Origin: Smittium culicis
Taxonomy: Eukaryota; Kickxellomycota; Harpellomycetes; Harpellales; Legeriomycetaceae
Length of the DNA stretch: 37,411 bases
Direction of reading: 5' to 3'
NCBI GenBank assembly: GCA_001970855.1
Contig: LSSN01001269.1
Coordinates: 1-37,411 of the forward strand
The position numbers were made by a program, and so were the translations under genes. Shown one piece after another: positions 1 through 9,800 of this stretch. Position 1 is the first letter of the stretch, and the number at the start of each line of letters is the position of its first letter. Under the pieces are notes generated by a model, which did no database searches, was not told where the DNA came from, and was given only the letters and a program-made list of their open reading frames with translations.

Positions 1-373
1 CCCCCCCAAGGAGTTTTCCGACTAGCCCCAACCGGGCTTCGTTGAAATTCGAAAGTAAAAAATTTTCGTCAGAGCGTATCGGCGTCGGTATGAACCGGCC
101 GATCGTCTATGATCATTGATTTCGCCACCGGCTGCAGCTCAGAAGTGTGTGGTCGGCCGTCTCAGGAACACACAAGTTGCAGCAGGGGCAAAAATTTTTA
201 AACTTTTGGTCGACGATTTTCATGTTCGACAGGCGCTGGGCGGTCCAGAATATGCACATACGCATTTTCCCAATGTCCTGAAGGCCCAGCTTCAGTTCCG
301 GATGCATAGCTTGAAGGTCAACCCAGTTGCCTTTTTTGCCGATTTTCCGGTCCACCGTCCGAGAGAGTATATC
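1..373 (-). mobile_element. 5'-truncated LINE (non-LTR retrotransposon) fragment, C-terminal part of the reverse-transcriptase ORF
   Basis: Read on the minus strand, 373 down to 113 stays open and encodes the C-terminal end of a LINE polyprotein. The tail carries the zinc-binding RT-associated (zf-RVT-like) signature: CPCC, a further Cys three residues on, then ETADHTLLSC followed by SRW. The block before it (IGKKGNWVDLQAMHPEL, then an FWTAQRLSN stretch) has the usual layout ahead of that domain. There is no usable start codon, and a stop lies just upstream at 374-376. Base composition changes sharply there, from near-balanced to about 80% A+T, so I place the 5'-truncation junction at about 373. 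The in-frame stop at 113-115 may be the true end or a decay mutation, because another minus-strand frame stays open for several dozen codons beyond it. The element runs off the window at base 1. It is non-functional as seen. The family call is from motif recognition; the exact clade is not determined. Confidence 0.75.
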
Positions 374-593
374 TTATTAAATAATATATTAAAAAACATA
401 AATTTATCAATTGAATTGATCAATTATAAATGAATCATTTTGGGTAGAAGGTTTGATTAAAGTGAGCTTGGAAAAATTCCACGGAATAAATTTCAAATTA
501 AAAAGTCTTTAGCACAAATTCTATTTTTATAATACTAAAAATATACTATAAGCTGCTAATTATAAAATAGTACGAATAAAAAAGCCAGCACGA

Positions 594-2705
594 TTAAAGT
601 TTGCTTTTTGGTAAATCTTTGAACATGAGTTCGCTAAAATTCATAAATTGGAAAATTGCGCTTGGGTCTGATACAGACTGGATTGTTCTCTCATCCAAAG
701 AAAACGTGCTTCTGACATACTCAATGACTTTATTTCTGGGGGCAGAACCGCCGCTATTACTTATAAACTCCTGGGCTAAACTATACATGCTGGACAGCAT
801 CGATTTAACGGCAATTTCAACCTTTTTGCCATTTGCTGTATATGGTATCTTATCAACGATTATGATTTTCGAAGGAACGTGTCTTGGCGATAGATTGCTA
901 CGAATTGTCTGGTTAATACTTGATTCCAGCTGCTTTACATCGGTGCTTTGGTTTTTGAGCAAAATGAATAAAATCACGCGCTCAAAGTTCTCCATTTGTT
1001 GGCCAACTACCAAGCTGTCTAGAACATCGTCAAATTTCTCAACAATGTTATAAATTTCAGAGCTTCCAAATCTGACTCCATTTGGGTTGAGTGTACCATC
1101 GCTTCTTCCCAACATTACGATACCATTAGTTTCCGGGTTATAGTAGAAGTAGTCACCGTGGTACCAAACACCAGGGAACTTTTCGAAGTATGAGCTCATG
1201 TACCTAGCCTTATCAGGAGTATCGCCCCAGAAGTAAATAGGCATTGATGGGAAGGGTTTTGTACACACCAAATCTCCCTTTTCTCCAACTAACTTTTTAC
1301 CTTCTGAATCCCAGCACTCAACAGCCATTCCCAATATCTGGCATTGAATTTCGCCTCTGTATACCGGGAGAATAGGCACACCCCCGAAAAAGTTTCCTCC
1401 CAATTCTGTTCCTCCTGACATTGAGACCAAGAAAATATCTTCTCTGATATGATTATACACAAAGTCATAGTTGTTTGATTTCAACGGAGAGCCGGTGCTT
1501 GTTAAGCATTTCAACTTACTGAGATCATGGTGATCCTTTGGATAATATCCCTTATCTTCAAGAGATTGTAGATACTTTGGTGAAGTTCCAAAACGAGTTA
1601 CTCCGATTTCTTCAGCCATATCCCACAATACTCCAACCTTGGGTCCTAATGGATTACCTTCATATGCTACAACACTAGCACCAACTAGCAATGCACAAGG
1701 AAGTGAATTCCACATAATCCATCCGGTGGTTGTGAAGTAGAAGTAAGTGTCGGTTTCGTCCATGCCAGAAATTATTTTTGCTTCCTTTATTCGGTTTAAT
1801 AAGTAGCCACCAGTACGGTGAGCAATACATTTTGGCTTACCAGTTGTTCCTGAAGAAAAGACGATGAAAATGGGGTGATCAAATTCGAGGGGCTCGTATT
1901 TGAGACCAGTTGCTTCTTTCCCCATATCTATAAACGAATCCCAGGTTATGCTTCCAGGGATTAGGCTTGAAATGCTGCCTGCACTTTTATTTTTTTGAAT
2001 AATTACAACTTTTTCTACAGATGGGATATTTTTCAAAATCTGTTTATTCTTTTCAATCAAACTAAATTTTTTCCCATTATATGTGGATTCGTCAATGGAA
2101 ATATATATTTTGGGTTGAACCTGAGAAAATCGATCAGAAACAGCGGTAACTCCAAAATCAACAGGCGCATTGCTCCATATTGCACCAATACTTGCAGCTG
2201 CTAGAAAGGCTATGATGGTTTCAGCTGAATTGGTAATGAATCCAACGACTCTATCACCTTTTTTTACGCCCATCTTTTTTAAAGAGAGTGCGGCTTTTGA
2301 TACTAAAGAATATAGTTGTTTGAAGGTAATGTTTTTATGTTCTTGTTCACCTCTTGCGTATATGGCGACTTTGTCCAAGTCTTTGTATCGAGCAAAGATG
2401 TTTTCAGCGAAATTTACAGATACTCCAGTGAACCAAGTTGGAATTTCGTTCATTTTCTTGGACGTGTCAAGAACTTTAGTATATGGTGAATGTGTTATAA
2501 TACCACAGTAGTCCCATACAGCACTCCAAAATTCCTCGAGCTCGGTTACAGACCATTTAAGAAGCTGGTCATATGTGGTGAATGACTTTTTGTACCTATT
2601 GCTAGCATAGCGCATGAATTTGGAGATCTCTTGATCCTCAATGTTCTTTGGTACCCAAACTGGCTTATTGTTGGAGATAGAACGTTTTTTGGTAAGTTCG
2701 GTCAT
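594..2705 (-). CDS. AACS: acetoacetyl-CoA synthetase, copy A, with C-terminal PTS1 (SKL)
   Basis: A 703-residue, intron-free acyl-adenylate-forming enzyme. It should activate acetoacetate with ATP and CoA to acetoacetyl-CoA. Motifs in order: N-terminal PVWVP (15-19); A3 phosphate loop FSSGTTGKPK (283-292); a TTGW segment near 326-329; A5 SGGTELG (430-436); YHGD (515-518); hinge region LGRSDGTLNPNGVRFGSSE (532-550); and A10 PYTANGKK (621-628) with the probable catalytic Lys at 627. The RSDGTLNPNGVRFGSSEIY block and overall length fit AACS rather than the shorter acetyl-CoA synthetases. The last three residues are SKL, a canonical peroxisomal targeting signal, whereas animal AACS is cytosolic. 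The start is the ATG that keeps its N terminus colinear with copy B. Compared with B, A differs just after A3 (LLNRIKEAKIIS at 302-313) and just after A5 (G437, N438), so substrate preference could have shifted (inference). A short divergent remnant begins 345 bp upstream. Confidence 0.93.
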   Translation of the reverse strand: MTELTKKRSISNNKPVWVPKNIEDQEISKFMRYASNRYKKSFTTYDQLLKWSVTELEEFWSAVWDYCGIITHSPYTKVLDTSKKMNEIPTWFTGVSVNFAENIFARYKDLDKVAIYARGEQEHKNITFKQLYSLVSKAALSLKKMGVKKGDRVVGFITNSAETIIAFLAAASIGAIWSNAPVDFGVTAVSDRFSQVQPKIYISIDESTYNGKKFSLIEKNKQILKNIPSVEKVVIIQKNKSAGSISSLIPGSITWDSFIDMGKEATGLKYEPLEFDHPIFIVFSSGTTGKPKCIAHRTGGYLLNRIKEAKIISGMDETDTYFYFTTTGWIMWNSLPCALLVGASVVAYEGNPLGPKVGVLWDMAEEIGVTRFGTSPKYLQSLEDKGYYPKDHHDLSKLKCLTSTGSPLKSNNYDFVYNHIREDIFLVSMSGGTELGGNFFGGVPILPVYRGEIQCQILGMAVECWDSEGKKLVGEKGDLVCTKPFPSMPIYFWGDTPDKARYMSSYFEKFPGVWYHGDYFYYNPETNGIVMLGRSDGTLNPNGVRFGSSEIYNIVEKFDDVLDSLVVGQQMENFERVILFILLKNQSTDVKQLESSINQTIRSNLSPRHVPSKIIIVDKIPYTANGKKVEIAVKSMLSSMYSLAQEFISNSGGSAPRNKVIEYVRSTFSLDERTIQSVSDPSAIFQFMNFSELMFKDLPKSKL

Positions 2706-3050
2706 TTTTTATGCGAAAACAAAAAAAAAGAAAATAATAGTTGAAAAATATTACAAAATTGCGTTAAAACTATTAATAAAAAATATAAAGAGAGCACAAT
2801 TCAAGAATAAAAGAGGTTTCATGGAGATTAAATAGAAAAAATATTTCTGACATGGGCCCAAAAAAATCCGCTTTTAGTTTTATGATATTTTGTCGAACTG
2901 TTTTAAAAGCAGGGGTAGTACATGGTACAGCATGGAATTAATAAGCGATTAGCAGGATTGATAGTAATTTCGAAAAGGCTATAACTTAGTGTGATATCTT
3001 GATAATTTTGGATTAGTAAGTTTTTAATGTTTCATATTAGCTAATAAAAA
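2706..3050. promoter_or_regulatory. intergenic region upstream of AACS copy A, probably its promoter
   Basis: 345 bp between the synthetase start on the minus strand and the ATG of a short plus-strand remnant. The first 50 bases upstream of the synthetase are pyrimidine-rich on its coding strand, as is also seen upstream of the 18163 and 19807 genes. The stretch near 2910-2960 is less AT-rich than its surroundings. I can name no specific factor site. Confidence 0.35.
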
Positions 3051-3146
3051 ATGACTCCGCAACTCGTGGAAATTCCAATAAGGGTGATTCTTTTAGGAGC
3101 CGGAAATTTTTCTAGAAAGTATTTCCTGAGCGCAGCCATAATTTAA
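3051..3146 (+). pseudogene. N-terminal remnant of a probable NAD(P)-binding oxidoreductase (Gfo/Idh/MocA-like)
   Basis: An ATG-led 31-codon reading frame that is too short to be listed as an ordinary ORF but looks like real protein. After a short polar start it reads IPIRVILLGAGNFSRKYFL: a hydrophobic beta strand running into a GxGxxx nucleotide-binding turn, as at the N terminus of Gfo/Idh/MocA-type oxidoreductases. The frame stops at 3144-3146. Downstream DNA keeps slightly raised GC to about 3190, with another short open frame from 3164 (KVTLNSAPVTKK), and then becomes desert. I read this as the surviving 5' end of a decayed gene that was divergent from AACS copy A. A simple GT-AG intron joining the two short frames did not work in my hand check, because the joined frame hits a stop. 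The family is uncertain: only the glycine motif supports it. Confidence 0.4.
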
Positions 3147-3395
3147 TTTATAAATTCTCTTAGAAAGTGACACTGAATAGCGCTCCCGTTACAAAAAAAT
3201 TATTATATAGCTTAAAATAGAAAATATAAATTCTAAAAGTTCCGAATATTATAAGAATCTCGATTAATTATTGTTGAATATGCTATTTTTATTTATGGAT
3301 TTACGGTTAGTAAACTATTTGTAATCTAGCATATCTAGTCTATCACATATAGCCAATTTTCCTAGTTCTGTCTCATTAAATTGAAGCTTTTTGCA

Positions 3396-3583
3396 CCCTT
3401 TCCCAACCAAAAATCCTCTTAAAAATGGATTCATTTATTCATATTTGAAATATATGCAAAATAATTACTTGGAACTATTCTAAAGAGAAAAAATGATTGA
3501 ATCTATCTCGGGATTAAATCTCTATTATAGAATAAAGTTGGCCTTAATAAGCAAATCAAAAACTTCATACCACCTGAGAAAAA
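3396..3583 (-). mobile_element. degenerate piggyBac-type MITE, inverted relative to the 36346 copy
   Basis: About 188 bp, starting CCCTTTCCCAACC and ending with a diverged form of the opposite end. ATCAAAAA followed by a TACC-CC-GAGAAA pattern at 3554-3583 matches the reverse complement of the family's GGTAGACTATTTTTGAT terminus at about 24 of 37 positions. An internal block near 3515-3550 (CGGGATTAAA, then GTTGGCC) matches the inverted copy at 36764. Flanking sites are TGCA and CTAA, so the TTAA duplication has decayed. Length and end order agree with the intact copies. Confidence 0.5.
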
Positions 3584-4011
3584 CTAAATGATATGCTAGT
3601 TAATGGAAAAGATTATTTATCATTTTTTATATATGCTAGGCAGTTTATAAAAGCTCAAATAAATTATAGCCCCAGAATTTTTGTTGATTTTTAGAACTTC
3701 TATCCAGCGGAAACTTTATCAATTACGTTATACAGAATCTTGACATTTTTATGATAATTTCACTGGTGATTTAGCATACCATATAATTCTTTTATAATGA
3801 AAATCAAAAATAAATAATATATTTCATAAATTCTCTTATTTTTCAGCTGGGAATTTCTGACTCAAATGGGGGTCATTATTGGTGCATTATTTCCTACTAA
3901 AAACTAAAAAATATAACCACTCTCAATTTGAATTAAGTAGTCTATTGTTAATACAATCAAAGTAAAAAAAAATTACACTTGTCCTTTTTAAACGAGATAA
4001 TATTTGAATAT

Positions 4012-4045
4012 CCCTTTCCCAGATGGTAGACTGTTTTATTTCTGC
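4012..4045 (+). mobile_element. partial terminus of the piggyBac-type MITE family
   Basis: CCCTTTCCCAGATGGTAGAC followed by TGTTTTATTTCTG matches the left end of the MITE family (CCCTTTC, then GGTAGACTATTTTTGATC). I could not find a convincing right end within 200 bp, so only the recognisable terminus is given. Confidence 0.45.
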
Positions 4046-4860
4046 TAAACCTAGAAAAATGCGTCGAATAAAAACAATTTAACTCTAAGGCAAAGACTTT
4101 GCGTATCAAAAAAATTCTACTGTCAGAAATTATGTTATCTTGTTTATTTGAGATGGATATTTTTTTCGACCTGTAACATATAAATGTTAAGAAACTTAGC
4201 TATAGATTCTTATCGGATATTTAAATCCATTTAATAGAATTTTTCCGCATTAAGGTCTAAAAAATCAAATTCAGATTCAAATTGAATTGAAAGTTAATGT
4301 ATTGGTTGAAAATTACAATTCATATTCAGGATTAGATAAAATTCATTTGTGTACATTGTACTTTGAGCTATAAAAAATATATTAATAATAAAAGAGCTAA
4401 AAAATACCTCTGTGGATGTATTACGTAAGATCATTTTTAGAAAAAAAGAAGCTTTTAGATCTTTTAATTTAAAATAGTTTTTTACAAAACTTCTTACAAG
4501 TATCTTAAGAGCAGGATATTTTCACCTATGACTAATTCAAAGAATCCAATATATAATATCATTTAATGATTTATAAGCACATTTTCTATCTAATTCTAAA
4601 TTTTTGAAGTCAATTTTTTATTGAGAAAAAGACAAAGTATGATCACTAAATCCAGTTGACTAGCTAACATAGTCAAAAGATGTAACATCAGTCTGGAAAT
4701 ATTAATGGGTTTATACACAGAAATTCTTTTTTATAAGACAGTATTTTGCTATTGCAAACTTATTCAGACATTTCATCTGAAATAAACTTTAGAAGGTTTA
4801 ATTTTTTGAACTTTTGATTATTTTTATTATTCATACGGGTATTTTATTAACCCTTTCATG

Positions 4861-5040
4861 GGTGGTAGACTATTTTTGACCCACATAATATAGCCAATAG
4901 TGATCAATTAAAATTCTTTAATTTCGAGAATGTAAGAATTATTAGTTTATTTAGATAAAGACAGCAAATAGTAAACTTTCTTATAAATTATAGACGAATA
5001 ATGCAATTAATTGATTTATAGAGTACCGAACGGGAAAGGG
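4861..5040 (+). mobile_element. piggyBac-type MITE copy, 180 bp
   Basis: Begins CCCTTTCATGGGTGGTAGAC directly after TTAA (4857-4860) and ends ACGGGAAAGGG directly before TTGA (5041-5044), a one-base variant of TTAA. Terminal CCCTTTC/GAAAGGG inverted repeats, TTAA flanks and small non-coding size are the hallmarks of piggyBac-family miniature elements. The subterminal GGTAGACTATTTTTGAC block and internal AT-rich core align with the copies at 36346 and 36936. Confidence 0.75.
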
Positions 5041-5639
5041 TTGACTAAAATATTGATTAATCAATCCAAAATCTAAATTTTAATGTCTCAAAACTTACAC
5101 TCATGTCTAAAATGTATTTTGTAGGGCATTTATCGTCACCAAAAACATATTAGTCAACTAAAAATATTTATGATTTTTTATTTGACATATTTTTTGTATT
5201 TTTATATGCTCTTGATAACTTTATTTACTTACTGTGCGATTGGTTTTTTTTAAAAAAAATTTTTATGTTGATATAAAAATTTTTTTCCACAGCTTCATTG
5301 TGCTATAATAAAATCCAAGTTTGTATATAATATTGATATCTAAACACATATTAGGTATAATTATTAGATTTATTGTTTCACTGTTTCGTTTTGTTTATAT
5401 TTTTAAATTCTTTGCAACTGCTTATATTTACAATTAATTTACAAAGTTTGATTTTTATATATATTTTGTTAAAAAAAAAAATTGAACGATCATAAGTTTA
5501 ATTTTAAGCTATTTAGTCCGTTTTTTATTAAATAGTCATTTTGATAATATGTATATAAATAGTTTTAAAGAAAAGCGTGTACAAACAATAACCCCCAAAA
5601 GTATTTGGATACACATAAGTTATCACGCTTGTTTCATGA
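5041..5639. other. AT-rich intergenic DNA, no gene seen
   Basis: No coding-like frame, RNA gene or repeat that I can support up to about 5580. From there GC rises slightly and short coding-like stretches begin (for example from 5582), leading into the remnant at 5640. Confidence 0.4.
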
Positions 5640-5848
5640 TTTTCTAAAAAAAACTTTATCGTCGCACAATCGCTTAAAAAACGGATCGAATACTCTTACA
5701 GAATGGAAATTAATCACGAAATTGGATTTAAAGTCTTTCATAATATAACACCTTTATATGGGAGATTCTTTGTACAGACGGAACTTTTTTTTTTAAGAAA
5801 TTATATTTTCTTGTTTATATTAGGTAATTTTATTGCTTTTATAAGGTA
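5640..5848 (+). pseudogene. unrecognised decayed coding remnant, left arm of an inverted repeat
   Basis: A plus-strand frame opens after a stop at 5637-5639 and runs for roughly 70 codons without an initiator. It includes the protein-like stretches FIVAQSLKKRIEYSYRME and PLYGRFFVQTELFF. An adjacent frame carries a further plausible segment upstream, so a frameshift near 5645 is likely. The TATATGGGAGATT...CGGAACTTTT block (about 5755-5800) reappears inverted at 5920-5965 and, more diverged, at 6690-6740. I do not recognise the family. It looks like a fragment of a repeated element rather than a host gene. Confidence 0.35.
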
Positions 5849-6022
5849 AACCATTTGATGATATTTTCTAATAAGTTTTAAAAATACGAGTAAAGATGGT
5901 GAGTAAGAAAAACTAAACAAGAAAAGTTCCGCTCCTAGAAACAATCTCCCATATATATCAAAAGATTCTGACTTCGTCGAAGAATTCTTCAAAGTTTCAG
6001 CTTGTTTGCGGATTTTTTTCAT
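5801..6022 (-). pseudogene. unrecognised 73-codon frame, right arm of the 5.7-6.0 kb inverted repeat
   Basis: A minus-strand ATG-led frame. The first half is polar and protein-like (KNSSTKSESFDIYGRLFLGA); the second half is the hydrophobic, AT-driven composition expected of decayed DNA. Its DIYGRLFLGAELF segment is homologous to PLYGRFFVQTELF in the opposite-strand frame about 150 bp away, and more loosely to SSPDSTLLDIWDTLRRSG at 6681-6734. The three together suggest a short repeated coding module. No conserved domain is recognised and a functional product is doubtful. Confidence 0.3.
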
Positions 6023-6258
6023 TGTTTTATGATTTTAATTGAATTTGTAATTTGCTGATAGGGTTTTGTTTAATAAGGTGAATATGATGTTTTTTTTTAA
6101 AGATTTTATGATAATGATTAATTCCAAGAAACTGGGTTGTATATTTTTTTAGTTTTATTATTTTATGATTTTTTTGTTTAGATTTAGTATTAGATTTTTA
6201 TTTAATAAAATAAATTGAAAGATTAAAAATTTAATGAAGGTTTTTATTATTGTTATAA

Positions 6259-6460
6259 TTGACCAAAAAAAATAAATTTAACATTTAAGAAAACACTAAA
6301 TTCTTCCGTTTAGTCTTATGTTTTTTTTAAAATGAATATTTTTCGATGATCTTTCGTTGAAGCGTTGGTCACAGCATTTATAGTATTCCTTCATTTTGTT
6401 TTGAGGATAATGTTCTGATCTTGATTGTAGTTATAGTTGCTTTTATTTGAATTGAAGTTT
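6259..6460. repeat. dispersed repeat, first copy (pair with 12704-12900)
   Basis: Starts TTGACCAAAAAAAATAAATT and continues through ACTAAATTC, TC-GTTTAG, then TTTCGATGATCTTTC. The same order occurs at 12704-12900 with moderate divergence. Each copy is followed by a different short direct repeat. Ends are approximate and I see no coding content. Confidence 0.45.
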
Positions 6461-6470
6461 CTTTATATTT

Positions 6471-6535
6471 TTCTTTATAATTAATTACTTTCCTTTCGGT
6501 TAACTGATTCTTTATAATTTATTGCTTTCCTTTCG
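6471..6535. repeat. 28-bp direct repeat, two units 37 bp apart
   Basis: 6471-6498 and 6508-6535 share a TTCTTTATAATT...CTTTCCTTTCG unit of 28 bp with two mismatches. Confidence 0.7.
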
Positions 6536-6593
6536 AATAAATTTTAAATTCGTTTTATTCGTTGCTTAAACGATTTTTTATTGGTGATAATTG

Positions 6594-6812
6594 CTAGAAA
6601 GACTTTTTTACAAAGACAATTTCCAGAAAGTAGAAAAAACCAGAAGTATAGAATCTGCCCAGAAAGGTAATTCTTCACCAGATTCTACACTCCTAGATAT
6701 ATGGGATACTCTTAGGAGAAGCGGAATTATTTATCTTATAAATTCTATTTGCTTGTTTGAATTAGGTGAAGCTATTGGTATATTAGATTATGTGTTTTGT
6801 GATAAATTCTAA
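6594..6812 (+). pseudogene. unrecognised 72-73-codon frame related to the 5.7-6.0 kb module
   Basis: An open plus-strand frame whose only initiator candidate is TTG (6591), so no ATG start. The middle is protein-like (KTRSIESAQKGNSSPDST, then LLDIWDTLRRSG) and aligns at DNA level with the minus-strand block at 5920-5995: both have a GATATATGGGA core followed by a TAGGAG...GCGGAA block. Probably a third, diverged copy of the same short module. Function unknown; likely non-functional. Confidence 0.3.
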
Positions 6813-9800
6813 ATTGAATTTTAAATAAAGTAATGCTGGAAAGTAGTCGAATCTTAAATCACGTATATCTATATGCTTAAAAATTTTAAATACATACATA
6901 CACTAAGCTAAAATTTTAAATTTTAAGCTTTGATTCTTAGTTTTTATTATATATGCTTATATTTTTTTCGAACAGCCAAATTTTTAAATAAACCAAATCA
7001 AAATCCTTAATTTAAAATAATTTAATGGTATCTTATAATCTACCACATTTATAATTAATATTTAGGATAAATTGACCAAAATAAAAAAAAAAAATTTTTT
7101 TTAGCTTATATGAGAATTCTATATATAAAATTTGGATTTTATCTACCAAATATTTTGATACATTGCGAAATTAAGTAATTTTTATAGAGTATAGTTTGCT
7201 ATAATTGATAGACCAAAATACATTTTATTTTCTGCAAAGCTATTAGTTAACGTTTAAAAAACTTCCTTTCTACTGGTTTAGTTAAGTCTAGGTAGATTAT
7301 TTTATTTGTTAAATCAGAAAGCAAGTATATATTTCAATTTTTTTAAATCCTGTCAGTTATAAAGCTGTTAGTTTTAAAATGTTTATTCAAATTGTACTAA
7401 TAAAACCTAAAAAACATATATAGAAGGTTCTATTAGTTGAGAATACTAAATATATGATATATTTATTTAGTACTAATTAATTGAATCTTTTCGATATTAC
7501 GATGATAATATAGATATGAGATAGTTATTTGCAGCTTTTTTTGATTCATAATAAAACATTAAATTCTAAAACCACATTTTAATTAATTATTACAGAAGCT
7601 AGTACTCTATAAAAAATATTCTAATGCTTGATAATAATTTTTAATTCAGCTTTTGAATTGAACCACTTATTAATATAGATATTGAGATAAATTCTTCAAA
7701 AAATTAAATAATATACTAACTAAATAATTTTGTTTATTTTTTATTTTATTTTATTTTATTTTTAATTGAAATTTATGTAAACTACATATTTAACCGCTCC
7801 AGAATTTGTTAAATTTACTATATTTTATTTATTTAACAAGATTTACGGGCTAATTTAAGCATTTATAATTTTCAACAATTTTGATCATTTTTAATCTGTT
7901 TTTTAGGTTGACTGATTGTTCATACTCTTACCTATTTTTTTAAAATTTCAAGAAAATATGTAGTAATATGAATGCTTGGTCTTTGAAAGAATTTCATTTT
8001 TATTAAAGCTATAAACCTTTTATTTTTCTTAACGTTATAGTTATATTTATTTGTAAATATGTATTTATTAGGGAAAATTATCAATTTAATGGACATTCTA
8101 CCAAATAAAAATCTTATAATAGTTTATAAATATGAAGCGTAGAAAAAAGATGGGTCTTTTTGCTGCTTTCTAAATTATGAAAAGTTTTTTTTTTTGAAAC
8201 ATCAAAATCAACCTAATTAATATTTGAGTATATTACAACTGTTATTTTAATAAGATTTTTGACCGCTAAAGTTATTAAATTAAGCTCTTTGGCCTAAATA
8301 AGAAATTGGTGACAAAAAAAAAAGCTTATTTGGTTAATGTTAGATCATTTTTATATTAAAATTTCTTAGCTAATATAGGCTATCATTAGTGAATTTTTTT
8401 AAATCGTGTGAGTGCTGTAAAATAATCGAATGTGTTGAAAAATTGACATAGTTTTAAATTTTAAATAAATCATTTCATGTAAGCAGTGAAGGAGTCATCC
8501 ATATTTATAAACTTGTTCTCATTTTGATATATCTGATAATACTTTTTTCCATCCTATTTTTTAATCATTAATAATTTTCAAAATTAAGAGTATTTTTAAA
8601 TCCGCTAATATTTAGTTGTCTACTAAAGCATCACAATTATATCACTTCTAAATTCTGATTTCAAAACTGTGAGATTTTTAATACTTTTTTAATTAAATTT
8701 AAAGTTAATATAGTGTGATATTTTCTATTTTTTACTTTATATATTTGAGATAAACACGATATTAGCAATAATTGCTATTAAAATCGCCCTAATCATTATT
8801 TAATATTTCATTATGTAAATATAATTTAAAGTTTTATCAAATATTTTTTAATATTCAACCAATATTTAAAAATTTCACGTCAAAAAATTATCAAGTTTTA
8901 TAATCTAGTAAAAAAATCTATTACTCGTAAGAATTTCTGATATTTTGATGAATTAAGTTCAGATTGTGGATATTATTGTAAATATTTGGCATAGATTTTA
9001 ATTATATCGTTTTTTAAACAATAATAATAATTTTATGATTTAATTTCAATCAGAAAAGTTTTTTACAGTTTAAATCTTAAATTAATTAAAATTTTCATAT
9101 TATCTTTAATGATATTTTATAAATACAATTATAAAATATAAAATTTAACCTCTTAATAAGTTACCAAGTAAATAGTTGCGTAAATGAGCCTTAAATTATA
9201 CAATTCCAAAGACCTTAATCTTATTTATTTTTTACTAATTATTTTTTTTTAACTTTTCTTTAGAATAAATTTACCAAACTCGAAGAAATCAAAAAAATAA
9301 AATTTAATTTTTTACTCATCTAGCTATATATTAATTTTATTTATTTTTTCCCTAACTTTATCTACATTCGAAATTATTATAATTAGCGTATAATTGGCTC
9401 CACTGTATTATCTTTGCATTTAACAAGCTTATTCCAACATTAAAAATTTCTAAAATTAAAAATAACTAATAAAATCTGTATTTAGATTCAATTAAAAATT
9501 ATAAAATAAATCAAAGATCTTAATTGGTGCGTAATTACTGAATTATAATAACTAAATGCATATAGAAGTGTCTGATAATCAATTAATAGTAAATTAAAAG
9601 AGAAAATTTTTTATAGCTGTAGTATGAAATAGATAATTAAAGTAATCTGCTATTAAAAAAGCTAATTTTTAAATATACATATCCTTGGCACGGAAAAAAG
9701 TTAATGATATATGTCGGAGTATTCCCAATACTCCACCTAGAACTTTGATATTTGGTTTTAGGTTTTTCCTTTGGTTCAATTTAAAACTTTTCTAATACTT

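Noticed and set aside
116..433. 105-codon plus-strand frame over the LINE fragment
   Set aside because: It is the antisense shadow of the zinc-binding LINE frame and runs on into AT-rich DNA.
2170..2511. Plus-strand frames opposite the synthetases (601-1053, 1995-2204, 2170-2511 and their counterparts in 23808-25891)
   Set aside because: Antisense shadows of a strongly conserved coding sequence; present in both copies only because the genes are paralogous.
3290..3345. Possible further MITE terminus (AGTAAACTATTTGTAATCTAG)
   Set aside because: The match is to one subterminal block only; no CCCTTTC end or partner end in register.
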